A DNA stretch of 9,205 nt from SIG440 sp045645805 (GCA_045645805.1 JAZRJL010000082.1:1-9205); one strand, 5' to 3'. Positions 1-6,610 are shown, counted from the first letter of the stretch. Numbers and translations are program-made. Notes: generated by a model from the letters alone, not told the origin.

Positions 1-13
1 TCAAACATCATTC

Positions 14-53
14 CTCAAAAACTTATCTTTTTGAGTTCCTCTCGTTTCGAGAG
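14..53 (-). other. Two stem-loops in the leader downstream of P2
   Basis: Positions 39-53 form CTCTCG/CGAGAG with a 3-nt loop. Positions 14-35 form CTCAAAAA/TTTTTGAG with a 6-nt loop. Both lie within the first ~45 nt of the transcript expected from P2. Neither is followed by a U-tract on the minus strand, so they do not look like terminators. They may be processing or antitermination elements of a stable-RNA leader. I see no convincing boxA motif in the portion available. Confidence 0.5.
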
Positions 54-62
54 AGCCTATCT

Positions 63-91
63 AATATATCACACCGCTTTGCTTTTGTCAA
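63..91 (-). promoter_or_regulatory. Strong sigma-A-type promoter P2, proximal of a tandem pair, reading out of the left edge
   Basis: On the minus strand a perfect TTGACA (86-91) is followed after exactly 17 nt by TATATT (63-68), so transcription should start near 56-58 and leave the window leftwards. An A/T-rich block at about 96-122 precedes the -35 box, as expected of an UP element. The short leader that remains in the window folds into two stem-loops. Strength, tandem arrangement and UP-like tract resemble rRNA or other stable-RNA promoters of Firmicutes. The transcribed gene is off-window, so that assignment is inference. Confidence 0.8.
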
Positions 92-172
92 GTACTTTTT
101 ACTAATTTTTTTAAAAATTTTTGTACTTAATTTCCAACTTAGGTTACATACCCTTAGCGGCGCAACTCGTTT

Positions 173-201
173 ATATTACCACAACTATTTTAGTTTGTCA
201 A
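173..201 (-). promoter_or_regulatory. Strong sigma-A-type promoter P1, distal of a tandem pair
   Basis: On the minus strand a perfect TTGACA (196-201), a 17-nt spacer and TAATAT (173-178) form a second near-consensus promoter, about 110 nt upstream of P2 and in the same direction. An A/T-rich stretch at roughly 204-230, with runs of A on the minus strand, lies just upstream of the -35 box and fits an UP element. The promoter follows the thrS terminator, so it should start a new transcript. Initiation is expected near 166-168. Confidence 0.78.
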
Positions 202-247
202 TACCTTTTTTGAAATTTTTTTATTATTTTGACATATTGCGACATAT

Positions 248-281
248 TTAAAACAAGACCGCATTTGCGGCCTTGTTTTAA
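248..281 (-). terminator. Probable rho-independent terminator of thrS
   Basis: Arms 248-262 and 267-281 pair over 15 positions around a 4-nt loop, with one G-U pair on the minus-strand RNA (an A-C mismatch on the plus strand). The stem has a GC-rich core (GGCCGC/GCGGUC) and ends in UUUU within its 3' arm. It begins 19 nt after the thrS stop codon and precedes P1. The G-U versus A-C asymmetry supports function on the minus strand. The U-tract is short, so termination may be incomplete. Confidence 0.75.
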
Positions 282-300
282 TGCGAATTACAATATGTTT

Positions 301-2238
301 TTAAATAACCTTGTCCTCAATTTCTTTGCCAAGCATTTCCATAAATGCATCAAGAGTCATTGCACCAAGGTCACCATTTTTTCTGGAACGAACAGAAACT
401 GTACCCTCGTTCATTTCCTTCTCACCTGCAATTATCATATAAGGTACCTTTTCAAGCTGAGCTTCACGGATTTTGTAACCAATCTTTTCACTTCTGTCAT
501 CCAAATCAACACGGAAGCCCTTGTCCTTTAACTCATAATAAAGCTTGTCTGCATAATCTCTGTAATTATCAGAAATCGGCAAAATCTTAACCTGAGTAGG
601 AGCAAGCCAAACAGGGAACGCACCTGCATATTTTTCAATAAGAAGTGCAAGTGTTCTTTCATAGCAACCAATTGATGTACGGTGGATAATATAAGGATTC
701 TTTTTACTTCCATCCTTGTCGATATATTCCATACCAAACTTTTCAGCAAGCATCTGGTCAATCTGGATTGTAATAAGTGTATCCTCTTTACCAAATACAT
801 TTTTTATTTGGATATCAAGCTTAGGACCATAGAATGCAGCCTCGCCAATGCCAACCTTGTAAGGAATTTCAAGATGGTCAAGAATCTTCGCCATTGTAGC
901 CTGTGCCTCATCCCACTGTTCCTTTGTACCTATATACTTTTCTTTGTCTTCGGGGTCCCACTGTGAGAATCTGTATGAAACATCTTCATAAAGACCAAGT
1001 GTCTTAAGCATATAAATTGCCATTTCGAGACAGTTTTTGAACTCTTCTTCAAGCTGGTCAGGACGGCACATAAGATGTCCCTCAGAAATTGTGAACTGTC
1101 TTACACGGATGAGACCATGCATTTCACCTGACGCTTCGTTTCTGAAAAGCGTTGATGTTTCACCGTATCTCAGAGGTAAATCACGGTAACTACGCATTCT
1201 GTTGAGATATGCCTGATACTGGAAAGGGCAAGTCATAGGACGAAGTGCAAAAACCTCTTTGTCCTTATCCTCATCACCCATTACAAACATACCATCTTTA
1301 TAATGATCCCAGTGACCCGAAATTTTGTAGAGGTTACTTTTTGCCATATATGGGGTTTTTGTTCTTACCCAGCCGTTTTTATCCTCGTGGTCTTCAACAA
1401 ATCTTTGAAGAATCTGAATAATCTTTGCACCCTTGGGAAGAAGAATCGGAAGTCCCTGACCAATTGAATCAACAGTTGTGAAAAGTTCAAGTTCACGTCC
1501 AAGCTTATTATGGTCTCTCTTTTTTGCTTCCTCAAGTCTTTCAAGATACTCGTCAAGGTCAGCCTTTTTGGGGAAAGCTGTTCCGTAAATACGGGTAAGC
1601 ATTTTATTGTTTTCGTTACCTCTCCAGTAAGCACCGGCTGTATACTGAAGCTTTATAGCCTTGAGCTTGCCGGTTGACTGAAGATGCGGACCCGCACAAA
1701 GGTCTGTAAAATCACCCTGATTATAAATGGAAATAACTGCATTATCAGGTAAATCCTTTATAAGCTCCACCTTATAATCCTCGCCCTTTTCTTCCATAAG
1801 CTTAATAGCCTCTTCTCTGGGAAGTTCGGCACGGACAAGAGGTATATTTTCCTTAATAATCTTTTTCATTTCAGCTTCGAGTGCGTCAAGCTCAGAATTT
1901 GTAACCGAGGTATCAAATTCAAAGTCATAATAGAAGCCGTCATCTATTGCAGGACCGATTGCCAGCTTTGCAGTTGGGTAAAGTCTTTTTACAGCCTGAG
2001 CCAATACATGGGATGCAGTGTGTCTGTAAGTTCGTCTGCCGTCCTCATCATCGAATGTGAGGAAATTCACCGCACAATCTTTTTCGGGTATAAAATCCAA
2101 ACCGCAAACCTCTCCGTCAACGGTTGCAGCAAGAGCCGCCCTTGCAAGTCCTTCGCTTATGGACTTTGCCATTTCAATAAGGCTGGTTCCGTCTTCAAAA
2201 GCCTTTACATCTCCGCCTTTGAATGTAATGTTTAACAT
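301..2238 (-). CDS. thrS: Threonyl-tRNA synthetase
   Basis: Class II aminoacyl-tRNA synthetase that charges tRNA-Thr with threonine in the cytoplasm. The product is 645 aa, about the normal full length. Domains in order: TGS (about 1-62); the editing domain with HTASH (H73, H77) and CAGPH (C181, H185), the four residues expected of the Ser-tRNA deacylation site; the catalytic core with zinc-ligand candidates C337, H388 and H519, motif 2 around FRNEASGEMHG (365-375) and AFYGPK (468-473); and a C-terminal anticodon-binding domain from about residue 545. I chose ATG 2238 because AAAGGAG lies 9 nt upstream and the protein then begins MLNITFKGG, as usual for a TGS domain. An in-frame ATG at 2280 would add 14 lysine-rich residues and has no Shine-Dalgarno. 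The loop before H388 reads FTISEGH where E. coli has FTQDDAH. The gene is monocistronic, with its own promoter and terminator, and no T-box is visible. Confidence 0.97.
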   Translation of the reverse strand: MLNITFKGGDVKAFEDGTSLIEMAKSISEGLARAALAATVDGEVCGLDFIPEKDCAVNFLTFDDEDGRRTYRHTASHVLAQAVKRLYPTAKLAIGPAIDDGFYYDFEFDTSVTNSELDALEAEMKKIIKENIPLVRAELPREEAIKLMEEKGEDYKVELIKDLPDNAVISIYNQGDFTDLCAGPHLQSTGKLKAIKLQYTAGAYWRGNENNKMLTRIYGTAFPKKADLDEYLERLEEAKKRDHNKLGRELELFTTVDSIGQGLPILLPKGAKIIQILQRFVEDHEDKNGWVRTKTPYMAKSNLYKISGHWDHYKDGMFVMGDEDKDKEVFALRPMTCPFQYQAYLNRMRSYRDLPLRYGETSTLFRNEASGEMHGLIRVRQFTISEGHLMCRPDQLEEEFKNCLEMAIYMLKTLGLYEDVSYRFSQWDPEDKEKYIGTKEQWDEAQATMAKILDHLEIPYKVGIGEAAFYGPKLDIQIKNVFGKEDTLITIQIDQMLAEKFGMEYIDKDGSKKNPYIIHRTSIGCYERTLALLIEKYAGAFPVWLAPTQVKILPISDNYRDYADKLYYELKDKGFRVDLDDRSEKIGYKIREAQLEKVPYMIIAGEKEMNEGTVSVRSRKNGDLGAMTLDAFMEMLGKEIEDKVI

Positions 2239-2299
2239 AGCAATCCGCTCCTTTCTTTTAATTTTCCTTTTTACTGCCATTTTTGCAGCATGGGGTTGC

Positions 2300-2327
2300 T
2301 TTATATATAAATTATATTGTAACTCAA
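2300..2327 (-). promoter_or_regulatory. Putative thrS promoter
   Basis: On the minus strand TTGAGT (2322-2327), a 16-nt spacer and TATAAA (2300-2305) precede thrS and predict a leader of roughly 55 nt. The -35 box begins inside the U-tract of the upstream ispA terminator. The region is very AT-rich, and another TATAAT-like hexamer lies at 2311-2316, so the exact -10 is uncertain. The leader is too short for a T-box, and no T-box motif complementary to a tRNA acceptor end was seen. Confidence 0.5.
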
Positions 2328-2363
2328 AAAAAAGAAAATTGCAATACTATAATTGCAATTTTC
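2326..2363 (-). terminator. Rho-independent terminator after ispA, end of the asp23-ispA operon
   Basis: Perfect 12-bp inverted repeat, GAAAATTGCAAT (2334-2345) and ATTGCAATTTTC (2352-2363), with a 6-nt loop. On the minus strand it is followed directly by eight T residues (2326-2333). It starts 7 nt after the ispA stop codon. The stem is AT-rich, but its length and the clean U-tract make it convincing. Confidence 0.85.
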
Positions 2364-2370
2364 TGTCATT

Positions 2371-3264
2371 TTAATTATTTCTTTTTTGAAGATACAAAGC
2401 CAATTCTTTCAAAAACTCCGCCTTACCGCCAAAAATTTTAAGAGCATTTACTGCATCATCGGTCAATTTTTTTGCTTTTTCACGTGCAGTGTCAATGCCC
2501 AACAGTGTTACATAAGTTGTTTTTTCATTCTCTGCATCACTGCCTATTGGTTTGCCAAGAACATCTGCATCGCCCGTACAGTCAAGAATATCGTCCTGAA
2601 TCTGAAATGCAAGACCTATGCAATCAGCATATTTGATTATTGCTGCAATCTGGGCATCATCTGTATCTGCCGAAATAGCTCCCGCAAGTGCAGAAACACG
2701 GATTAATGCCCCTGTCTTTCGATTATGCAGATATGTAAGGGTTTTTTCGTCAACATCACTGCGGCCCTCACATTCAAGGTCCACCACCTGACCACCAATC
2801 ATACCGTCACACCCTGCACCTTTTGCAATTTCATTGGTGATCTTTAAAACTTTGTCTGGTGTAACCTTTTTAAAACTTGTCAAATCGGTCATATATTCAA
2901 AGGCAAAAGTCAAAAGTCCGTCGCCTGCAAGAAGAGCCATTGCTTCATCAAACTGTTTGTGACAGGTAGGTCTTCCACGTCTTAAATCATCATTATCCAT
3001 ACAAGGCAGGTCGTCGTGAATAAGAGAATATGTATGAATACATTCAATCGCCACGGCAAACCTCAACGCATCTTCAACCTCACCGCCAAGCATATCACAA
3101 ACCGCCAATGCAAGAACAGGTCTAATCCGTTTTCCTCCGGCAAGAATACTGTATGACATTGCATCATAAACCGTTTTCTGAAGACAATCCTGCTTGGTAA
3201 ATATTTCTTCTATACGGTTGTTTACCATTTCAGAATACATTTTCAACTTTGTCTTAAAATCCAT
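2371..3264 (-). CDS. ispA: Short-chain polyprenyl diphosphate synthase, probably farnesyl diphosphate synthase
   Basis: Condenses isopentenyl diphosphate with allylic diphosphates to make farnesyl (possibly geranylgeranyl) diphosphate, the precursor of undecaprenyl carriers and quinone-type lipids. The product is 297 aa, normal for bacterial IspA. Visible motifs: GGKRIRP (43-49, diphosphate binding), the first Asp-rich motif DDLPCMD (84-90) with the two-residue insertion of bacterial FPP synthases, DLRRGRPTCH (93-102), GGQVVDL (157-163) and the second Asp-rich motif DDILD (224-228). Tyr and Ser at 79-80, just before the first motif, match the E. coli IspA pattern and favour a C15 product. ATG 3264 was chosen because an AGAGG sequence precedes it and it lies 10 nt after the xseB stop. 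A longer frame would start inside xseB. This is the last gene of the operon. Confidence 0.95.
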   Translation of the reverse strand: MDFKTKLKMYSEMVNNRIEEIFTKQDCLQKTVYDAMSYSILAGGKRIRPVLALAVCDMLGGEVEDALRFAVAIECIHTYSLIHDDLPCMDNDDLRRGRPTCHKQFDEAMALLAGDGLLTFAFEYMTDLTSFKKVTPDKVLKITNEIAKGAGCDGMIGGQVVDLECEGRSDVDEKTLTYLHNRKTGALIRVSALAGAISADTDDAQIAAIIKYADCIGLAFQIQDDILDCTGDADVLGKPIGSDAENEKTTYVTLLGIDTAREKAKKLTDDAVNALKIFGGKAEFLKELALYLQKRNN

Positions 3265-3274
3265 ATCCAACCTC

Positions 3275-3508
3275 TTATTCAGCCCCAAAGGGTTGTTCTT
3301 CAAGTTCGCCGTTTAAGCCTTTCATCAGAACAGTCACCTTTTGTTCGGCATCCTTTAACTGTTTTGTACATTCCTTTGTGCGTTTAATTCCCTCTTCAAA
3401 AAGCTTAAGCATTTCATCAAGAGAAACCTCTCCGCCTTCAAGAGTGTTAATTATATTCTCAAGCTCTTTTATATTCTCTTCAAACTTTAATTCCTTTTTT
3501 GCAGCCAT
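3275..3508 (-). CDS. xseB: Exodeoxyribonuclease VII small subunit
   Basis: Small helical subunit of exonuclease VII, which degrades single-stranded DNA in both directions together with XseA. The 77-aa length is typical. The whole chain follows the family pattern: FEENIKELENIINTLEGGE (9-27), SLDEMLKLFEEGI (29-41) and a second helix ending in AEQKVTVL (54-61), i.e. an antiparallel coiled-coil hairpin. AGGAGG stands 7 nt before the ATG, and the start codon directly abuts the xseA stop (TAA-ATG), so the two subunits are probably translated in a coupled way. The acidic C-terminal tail is variable in this family. Confidence 0.95.
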   Translation of the reverse strand: MAAKKELKFEENIKELENIINTLEGGEVSLDEMLKLFEEGIKRTKECTKQLKDAEQKVTVLMKGLNGELEEQPFGAE

Positions 3509-4720
3509 TTATTTCTCCTCCTGCTTTACAACAGTATTTATTTCACCGTCTTTCACCTTTACAACAACTGTTTCACCTGATTTAACCTGTTTTACACTTC
3601 TGACCACCGCTCCGTCCGTAGTTTTTGCAATCGCATAGCCGCGACTAAGCGTCCCTAAAGGACTTAGTCCATCAAGTCGTGATGCAGCAATGCCAAGCAT
3701 TTGCCGTTTTTGATTCACTACATTTACAGCTGAATTTTCAAACAGCCTTGTAAGATGATCAAGATATATTCCTTTTTCGTTTATCTTTGAGACAGGGTCA
3801 CGAAGAACCTGTTTTTCGGCATAAACCTTCAACTTAAGACGTCTGTTTTCAATTATCTTTTTGGCAATACGAAAAAGCTGTGTTTCGGTACTTTGCAGTC
3901 TTTCAAGAAGCTCATCACCTGACGGAACAGAAAGTTCAGCCGCCGCCGACGGAGTTGGTGCACGCAAATCCGACACAAAATCCGAAATTGTGAAGTCGGT
4001 TTCATGACCGACAGCCGAAATTATTGGGATTTCACTCTCAAAAATAGCTCTTGCAAGAACTTCTTCGTTAAATGCCCACAAATCCTCAATAGACCCGCCG
4101 CCACGACCTATAATGACCACATCACATTTTTTTGTTTTGTTAAAATATTCAATACCCGCCTTAACACTTTCAGCTGCACCATCACCCTGAACAAGTGCCG
4201 GATAAAGGCAGATATCTGCCGCCTTATAACGCCTTGAAAGAATATTTATTATGTCCCTGACCGCAGCACCGGTCGGGGCTGTAACAACACCGATACGTCT
4301 TGGATATCGTGGTATAGGTTTTTTAAAATTCTGGTCAAAAAGGCCCTCTGCCTGAAGCTTTGCTTTAAGCTTTTCAAACTGCTCGTAAAGGTTTCCCTTT
4401 CCCTCCTGCTCCATAGAATTTATATAAAGCTGATACTGACCATCACGTTCGTAAACAGAAATTCTTCCTTGGGCAACAACCTGCATTCCGTTTTCGGGTC
4501 TGAATTTCAAATACATTGCAGCGTTTTTAAACATAACCGCTCGAAGTACACCTGTCTCGTCCTTTAATGACATATACATATGTCCCGATGAGTGGTGCTT
4601 GAAGTTTGAAATTTCACCTTTTATTTTAATGTTGTTTAAAAGCGGTATCTGACCCATCAAATCCTTAATGAATAAATTAAGCTGAGTTACGGTCAAAGTT
4701 TGTTTTTCGTAATTCACCAT
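3509..4720 (-). CDS. xseA: Exodeoxyribonuclease VII large subunit
   Basis: Catalytic subunit of exonuclease VII, a metal-dependent single-strand DNA nuclease acting in repair and recombination. The product is 403 aa, within the usual 400-450. An N-terminal OB-fold for DNA binding spans about residues 9-105. The catalytic domain follows, with GVVTAPTGAAVRD (144-156), GRGGGSIEDLWAFN (205-218), SAVGHETDFT (235-244) and DLRAPTPSAAAE (251-262), all hallmark motifs. A coiled-coil region and the C-terminal LSPLGTLSRGYA segment, which contacts XseB, complete it. AAAGGAG precedes the ATG. The gap to the upstream gene is 9 nt, and the stop abuts the xseB start. Confidence 0.97.
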   Translation of the reverse strand: MVNYEKQTLTVTQLNLFIKDLMGQIPLLNNIKIKGEISNFKHHSSGHMYMSLKDETGVLRAVMFKNAAMYLKFRPENGMQVVAQGRISVYERDGQYQLYINSMEQEGKGNLYEQFEKLKAKLQAEGLFDQNFKKPIPRYPRRIGVVTAPTGAAVRDIINILSRRYKAADICLYPALVQGDGAAESVKAGIEYFNKTKKCDVVIIGRGGGSIEDLWAFNEEVLARAIFESEIPIISAVGHETDFTISDFVSDLRAPTPSAAAELSVPSGDELLERLQSTETQLFRIAKKIIENRRLKLKVYAEKQVLRDPVSKINEKGIYLDHLTRLFENSAVNVVNQKRQMLGIAASRLDGLSPLGTLSRGYAIAKTTDGAVVRSVKQVKSGETVVVKVKDGEINTVVKQEEK

Positions 4721-4729
4721 TTTTCTCCT

Positions 4730-5683
4730 TTAAAACAGCTCGCCAAGCTTAAGCCTGCCCATAAGACACGTTCCTGCCGCATTATCGGTACAAAGGTTTG
4801 GTTCTGCAAAATGCACACCTGGAACGTCCGAAAACTCGCCTCTTATAAATCTTGACGATGAGACGCCCCCAACCATAAGTACATTTTCTGCTCCGTATTT
4901 TTCCTTTGAAGCAAGAATTGTTTTTTTAAGCGAATCCGCTATGCACTTCATTGTGCCGTATGCTAAAAATCCGCTTTCAGCACCCTGCTTTGCCATACGG
5001 CTGTAACGGGTTTCCTCGCCCGATAAATTCATATACGCATTCTTTACAGATGTTTTTACCTTTGTTTTTTCACCATCATACTCGCACGCCGCTGTGTCCA
5101 TATACATTCCACACGGGAAGTCAAAGCCAAGCTTTACGCCTATTCGGTCAATAAACTGTCCGGCAGGTAAATCAAGAGTTCCTCCCACTATCTCACAGCG
5201 AAACTCTGTGCCGACCCTTTTGCAAAGCAAAAGCTCGGTTGTTCCGCCCGATATGTGATATGTAAGAAAGGGCCTCTCTGTTATAGAATACTTTTTACAG
5301 GAGTAAAGAGCCGACATAATGTGTCCTTCCTGATGTGACACCTCAAAATATTCTGCCCCAAGAACCCCAGCAATCGCCCTTGCATAACCCTGACCTGCAG
5401 TAAATACCGGCATATATGAGCCTTCTATGTTTCTTGGTCTTGAGCTGACAGTAACAAATATTTTTTCAAAGTCCTTAAAGCTTATACTGCCTTTAAGCTC
5501 ATCAAAAAGCTCAGGAAGATTTTTTGAGTGCTGAAAAAATGCCTCCGATTGTCGAAGCCCGCATTCGCCGGCTTTGACCTTTAGAGGCTTTTTCAGTGAG
5601 ATTATATTTTCATCAAAGCTTGCCGCAAGCGAGGTGGTATAACAGCTTGTATCAATCCCTACAAACAAATTTTCCGCACTCAT
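4730..5683 (-). CDS. TsaD/Kae1-like (peptidase M22 family) protein, clostridial paralogue of unknown role
   Basis: Protein of 317 aa with the ASKHA-type fold of the Kae1/TsaD/YgjD family. Visible landmarks are an N-terminal phosphate loop GIDTSCYTTSLA (9-20), a metal-binding HQEGH (117-121) matching the HxEGH of TsaD, SGGTTE (145-150) where TsaD has SGGHT, VGGVSSS (271-277) and CTDNAAG (298-304) with the third metal-ligand aspartate. The residues needed to bind metal and nucleotide therefore appear present. It is shorter than normal TsaD (about 330-345 aa) and lacks the typical ASRxH segment, having QSEAFFQHSKNLPEL instead. The t6A enzyme is thus probably encoded elsewhere, and this copy is a paralogue often annotated as peptidase M22. 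Its ATG overlaps the nusB stop by 4 nt (ATGA), implying coupling. Family membership is secure; the activity is not. Confidence 0.82.
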   Translation of the reverse strand: MSAENLFVGIDTSCYTTSLAASFDENIISLKKPLKVKAGECGLRQSEAFFQHSKNLPELFDELKGSISFKDFEKIFVTVSSRPRNIEGSYMPVFTAGQGYARAIAGVLGAEYFEVSHQEGHIMSALYSCKKYSITERPFLTYHISGGTTELLLCKRVGTEFRCEIVGGTLDLPAGQFIDRIGVKLGFDFPCGMYMDTAACEYDGEKTKVKTSVKNAYMNLSGEETRYSRMAKQGAESGFLAYGTMKCIADSLKKTILASKEKYGAENVLMVGGVSSSRFIRGEFSDVPGVHFAEPNLCTDNAAGTCLMGRLKLGELF

Positions 5684-6087
5684 TTCTTTGCACCTGCAAA
5701 ATTCCCAAGCTTGCCCAGAATACCGTTTACAAATGGTGCAGCTTCTTCGCCGTCATATTTTTTAGCAATACCCACCGCCTCGTTCACAGAAACAACAGCA
5801 GGGATATCGTCACAAAATTCAATTTCATATGCTGCAAGTCTAAGTGCCGCAAGCACAACATTAGACATTCTGTCAGTTTGCCAGCCCTCTGAAAGCTGAC
5901 CAAGCTTTTTGTCTATTTCATCAACATTTTCAACAACACCGCGGACAACCTTTTCAACATAAGCTTGCTGCTCACCGGGGTTGAATTCATTTACAAAATC
6001 CGAGAGAAGTCTGTCAATTTCCTCGGGCTGAAACTTGTATTCAAACAAAAGGACAAATGCATATTCTCTTGCTTTTTTTCTGTTCAT
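5680..6087 (-). CDS. nusB: Transcription antitermination factor NusB
   Basis: RNA-binding all-helical protein that pairs with NusE (ribosomal protein S10) on boxA RNA and supports antitermination of rRNA operons. The 135-aa length is normal. Family signatures are NRKKAREYAFVLLFEY (2-17), the TDRMSNVVLAALRLAAYEI segment (71-89) and SVNEAVGIAKKYDGEEAAPF (100-119) followed by VNGILGKL (120-127). The start is fixed by the conserved MNRxKAR N-terminus. No good Shine-Dalgarno lies close to it: the nearest purine run, GAAAGG, is about 14 nt away and partly overlaps the end of the preceding gene. Translation may therefore be coupled to the asp23-like gene, whose stop is 22 nt upstream. The stop overlaps the next start (ATGA). 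Confidence 0.95.
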   Translation of the reverse strand: MNRKKAREYAFVLLFEYKFQPEEIDRLLSDFVNEFNPGEQQAYVEKVVRGVVENVDEIDKKLGQLSEGWQTDRMSNVVLAALRLAAYEIEFCDDIPAVVSVNEAVGIAKKYDGEEAAPFVNGILGKLGNFAGAKK

Positions 6088-6109
6088 TTGTATTCACACA
6101 GCCTTTCTG

Positions 6110-6532
6110 CTATTCTTCGGTTGTATTTTCTTCTGTCACATCTGCCTCAACAGCCTCAGGCTCCTCAGCGACATTGGTGTTTACTCCCTCAATATTTACA
6201 TTCACAGCTGTAACATTCAATCCGGTCATTGCCTCGACCTCGTTTTTGGTTTTGCCTTGAATTTCCCACGCAACATCAGGGATTTTAACACCATATTCAA
6301 CAACGACAAACATATCAATTTTAACATCCTTGCCGTTTAACGTAACCTTGACACCCTTTGACGGATTCTTTTTGCCCAGAAGCTCAGCAAAACCACCGGT
6401 AAGAGAATTTACCATTCCCGAAACTCCCTCAACGCTTTTTGCCGCAATCGCAGAAATTGTTGCAATAACATCTGTTGAAATTGAAATATTTCCGTCCTTA
6501 TCAATATTTGTATTTAAAACTTTTTCTTCCAT
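6110..6532 (-). CDS. Asp23/Gls24 family envelope-associated protein
   Basis: Member of the DUF322/Asp23 family, small proteins linked to cell-envelope homeostasis in Firmicutes. In staphylococci Asp23 is membrane-anchored through AmaP. The 140-aa product has the family core: a beta strand with ISISTDVIATISAIAAKSVE (16-35), VEGVSGM (34-40), GVKVTLNGKDVKIDMFVVVE (60-79) with YGVKIPDVAWEIQ (80-92), and GLNVTAVNVNIEGV (104-117). The last ~22 residues are an acidic, probably disordered tail. No transmembrane segment or signal peptide is visible. AAGGAGG lies 11 nt before the ATG. It is the first gene of the operon leading into nusB, as in many Clostridia. Confidence 0.88.
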   Translation of the reverse strand: MEEKVLNTNIDKDGNISISTDVIATISAIAAKSVEGVSGMVNSLTGGFAELLGKKNPSKGVKVTLNGKDVKIDMFVVVEYGVKIPDVAWEIQGKTKNEVEAMTGLNVTAVNVNIEGVNTNVAEEPEAVEADVTEENTTEE

Positions 6533-6581
6533 AACTGTAACATCCTCCTTAAATTTTCAGATGAAATGTTCATATATATCA

Positions 6582-6610
6582 AGTATATCATAAAAGCCTT
6601 AATTTTACAA
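6582..6610 (-). promoter_or_regulatory. Putative promoter of the asp23-nusB-tsaD-like-xseA-xseB-ispA operon
   Basis: On the minus strand TTGTAA (6605-6610), a 17-nt spacer and TATACT (6582-6587) precede the asp23-like gene, predicting a leader of about 43 nt that contains AAGGAGG. No stem-loop terminator is visible between the second chrA gene (stop at 6629) and this promoter, so some read-through from chrA is possible. No other likely promoter was noted down to the ispA terminator, where gene gaps are 22 nt or less. Confidence 0.6.

Noticed and set aside
1..60. Part of a 16S rRNA or tRNA gene at the left edge
   Set aside because: The bases match leader-type stem-loops, but no recognisable rRNA or tRNA sequence is present in the window.
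229..531. Plus-strand open frame opposite the 3' end of thrS
   Set aside because: It lies antisense to an unambiguous thrS, crosses the terminator stem-loop, has no ribosome site, and its cysteine/histidine-rich translation resembles no family.
2239..2280. Longer thrS start at ATG 2280
   Set aside because: It lacks a ribosome site and would add a lysine-rich stretch before the normal TGS start, whereas ATG 2238 has AAAGGAG at proper spacing.
2008..2706. Several plus-strand open frames opposite thrS and ispA
   Set aside because: They overlap strongly supported minus-strand genes and a terminator, and have no Shine-Dalgarno or recognisable motifs.
3265..3303. Longer ispA start inside xseB
   Set aside because: It would overlap xseB and adds residues outside the family alignment; ATG 3264 has an AGAGG site and the usual length.
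4730..5683. Calling this gene canonical tsaD
   Set aside because: It is shorter and lacks the usual ASRxH and SGGHT patterns. The position between nusB and xseA suggests a paralogue, although this cannot be proven without the rest of the genome.
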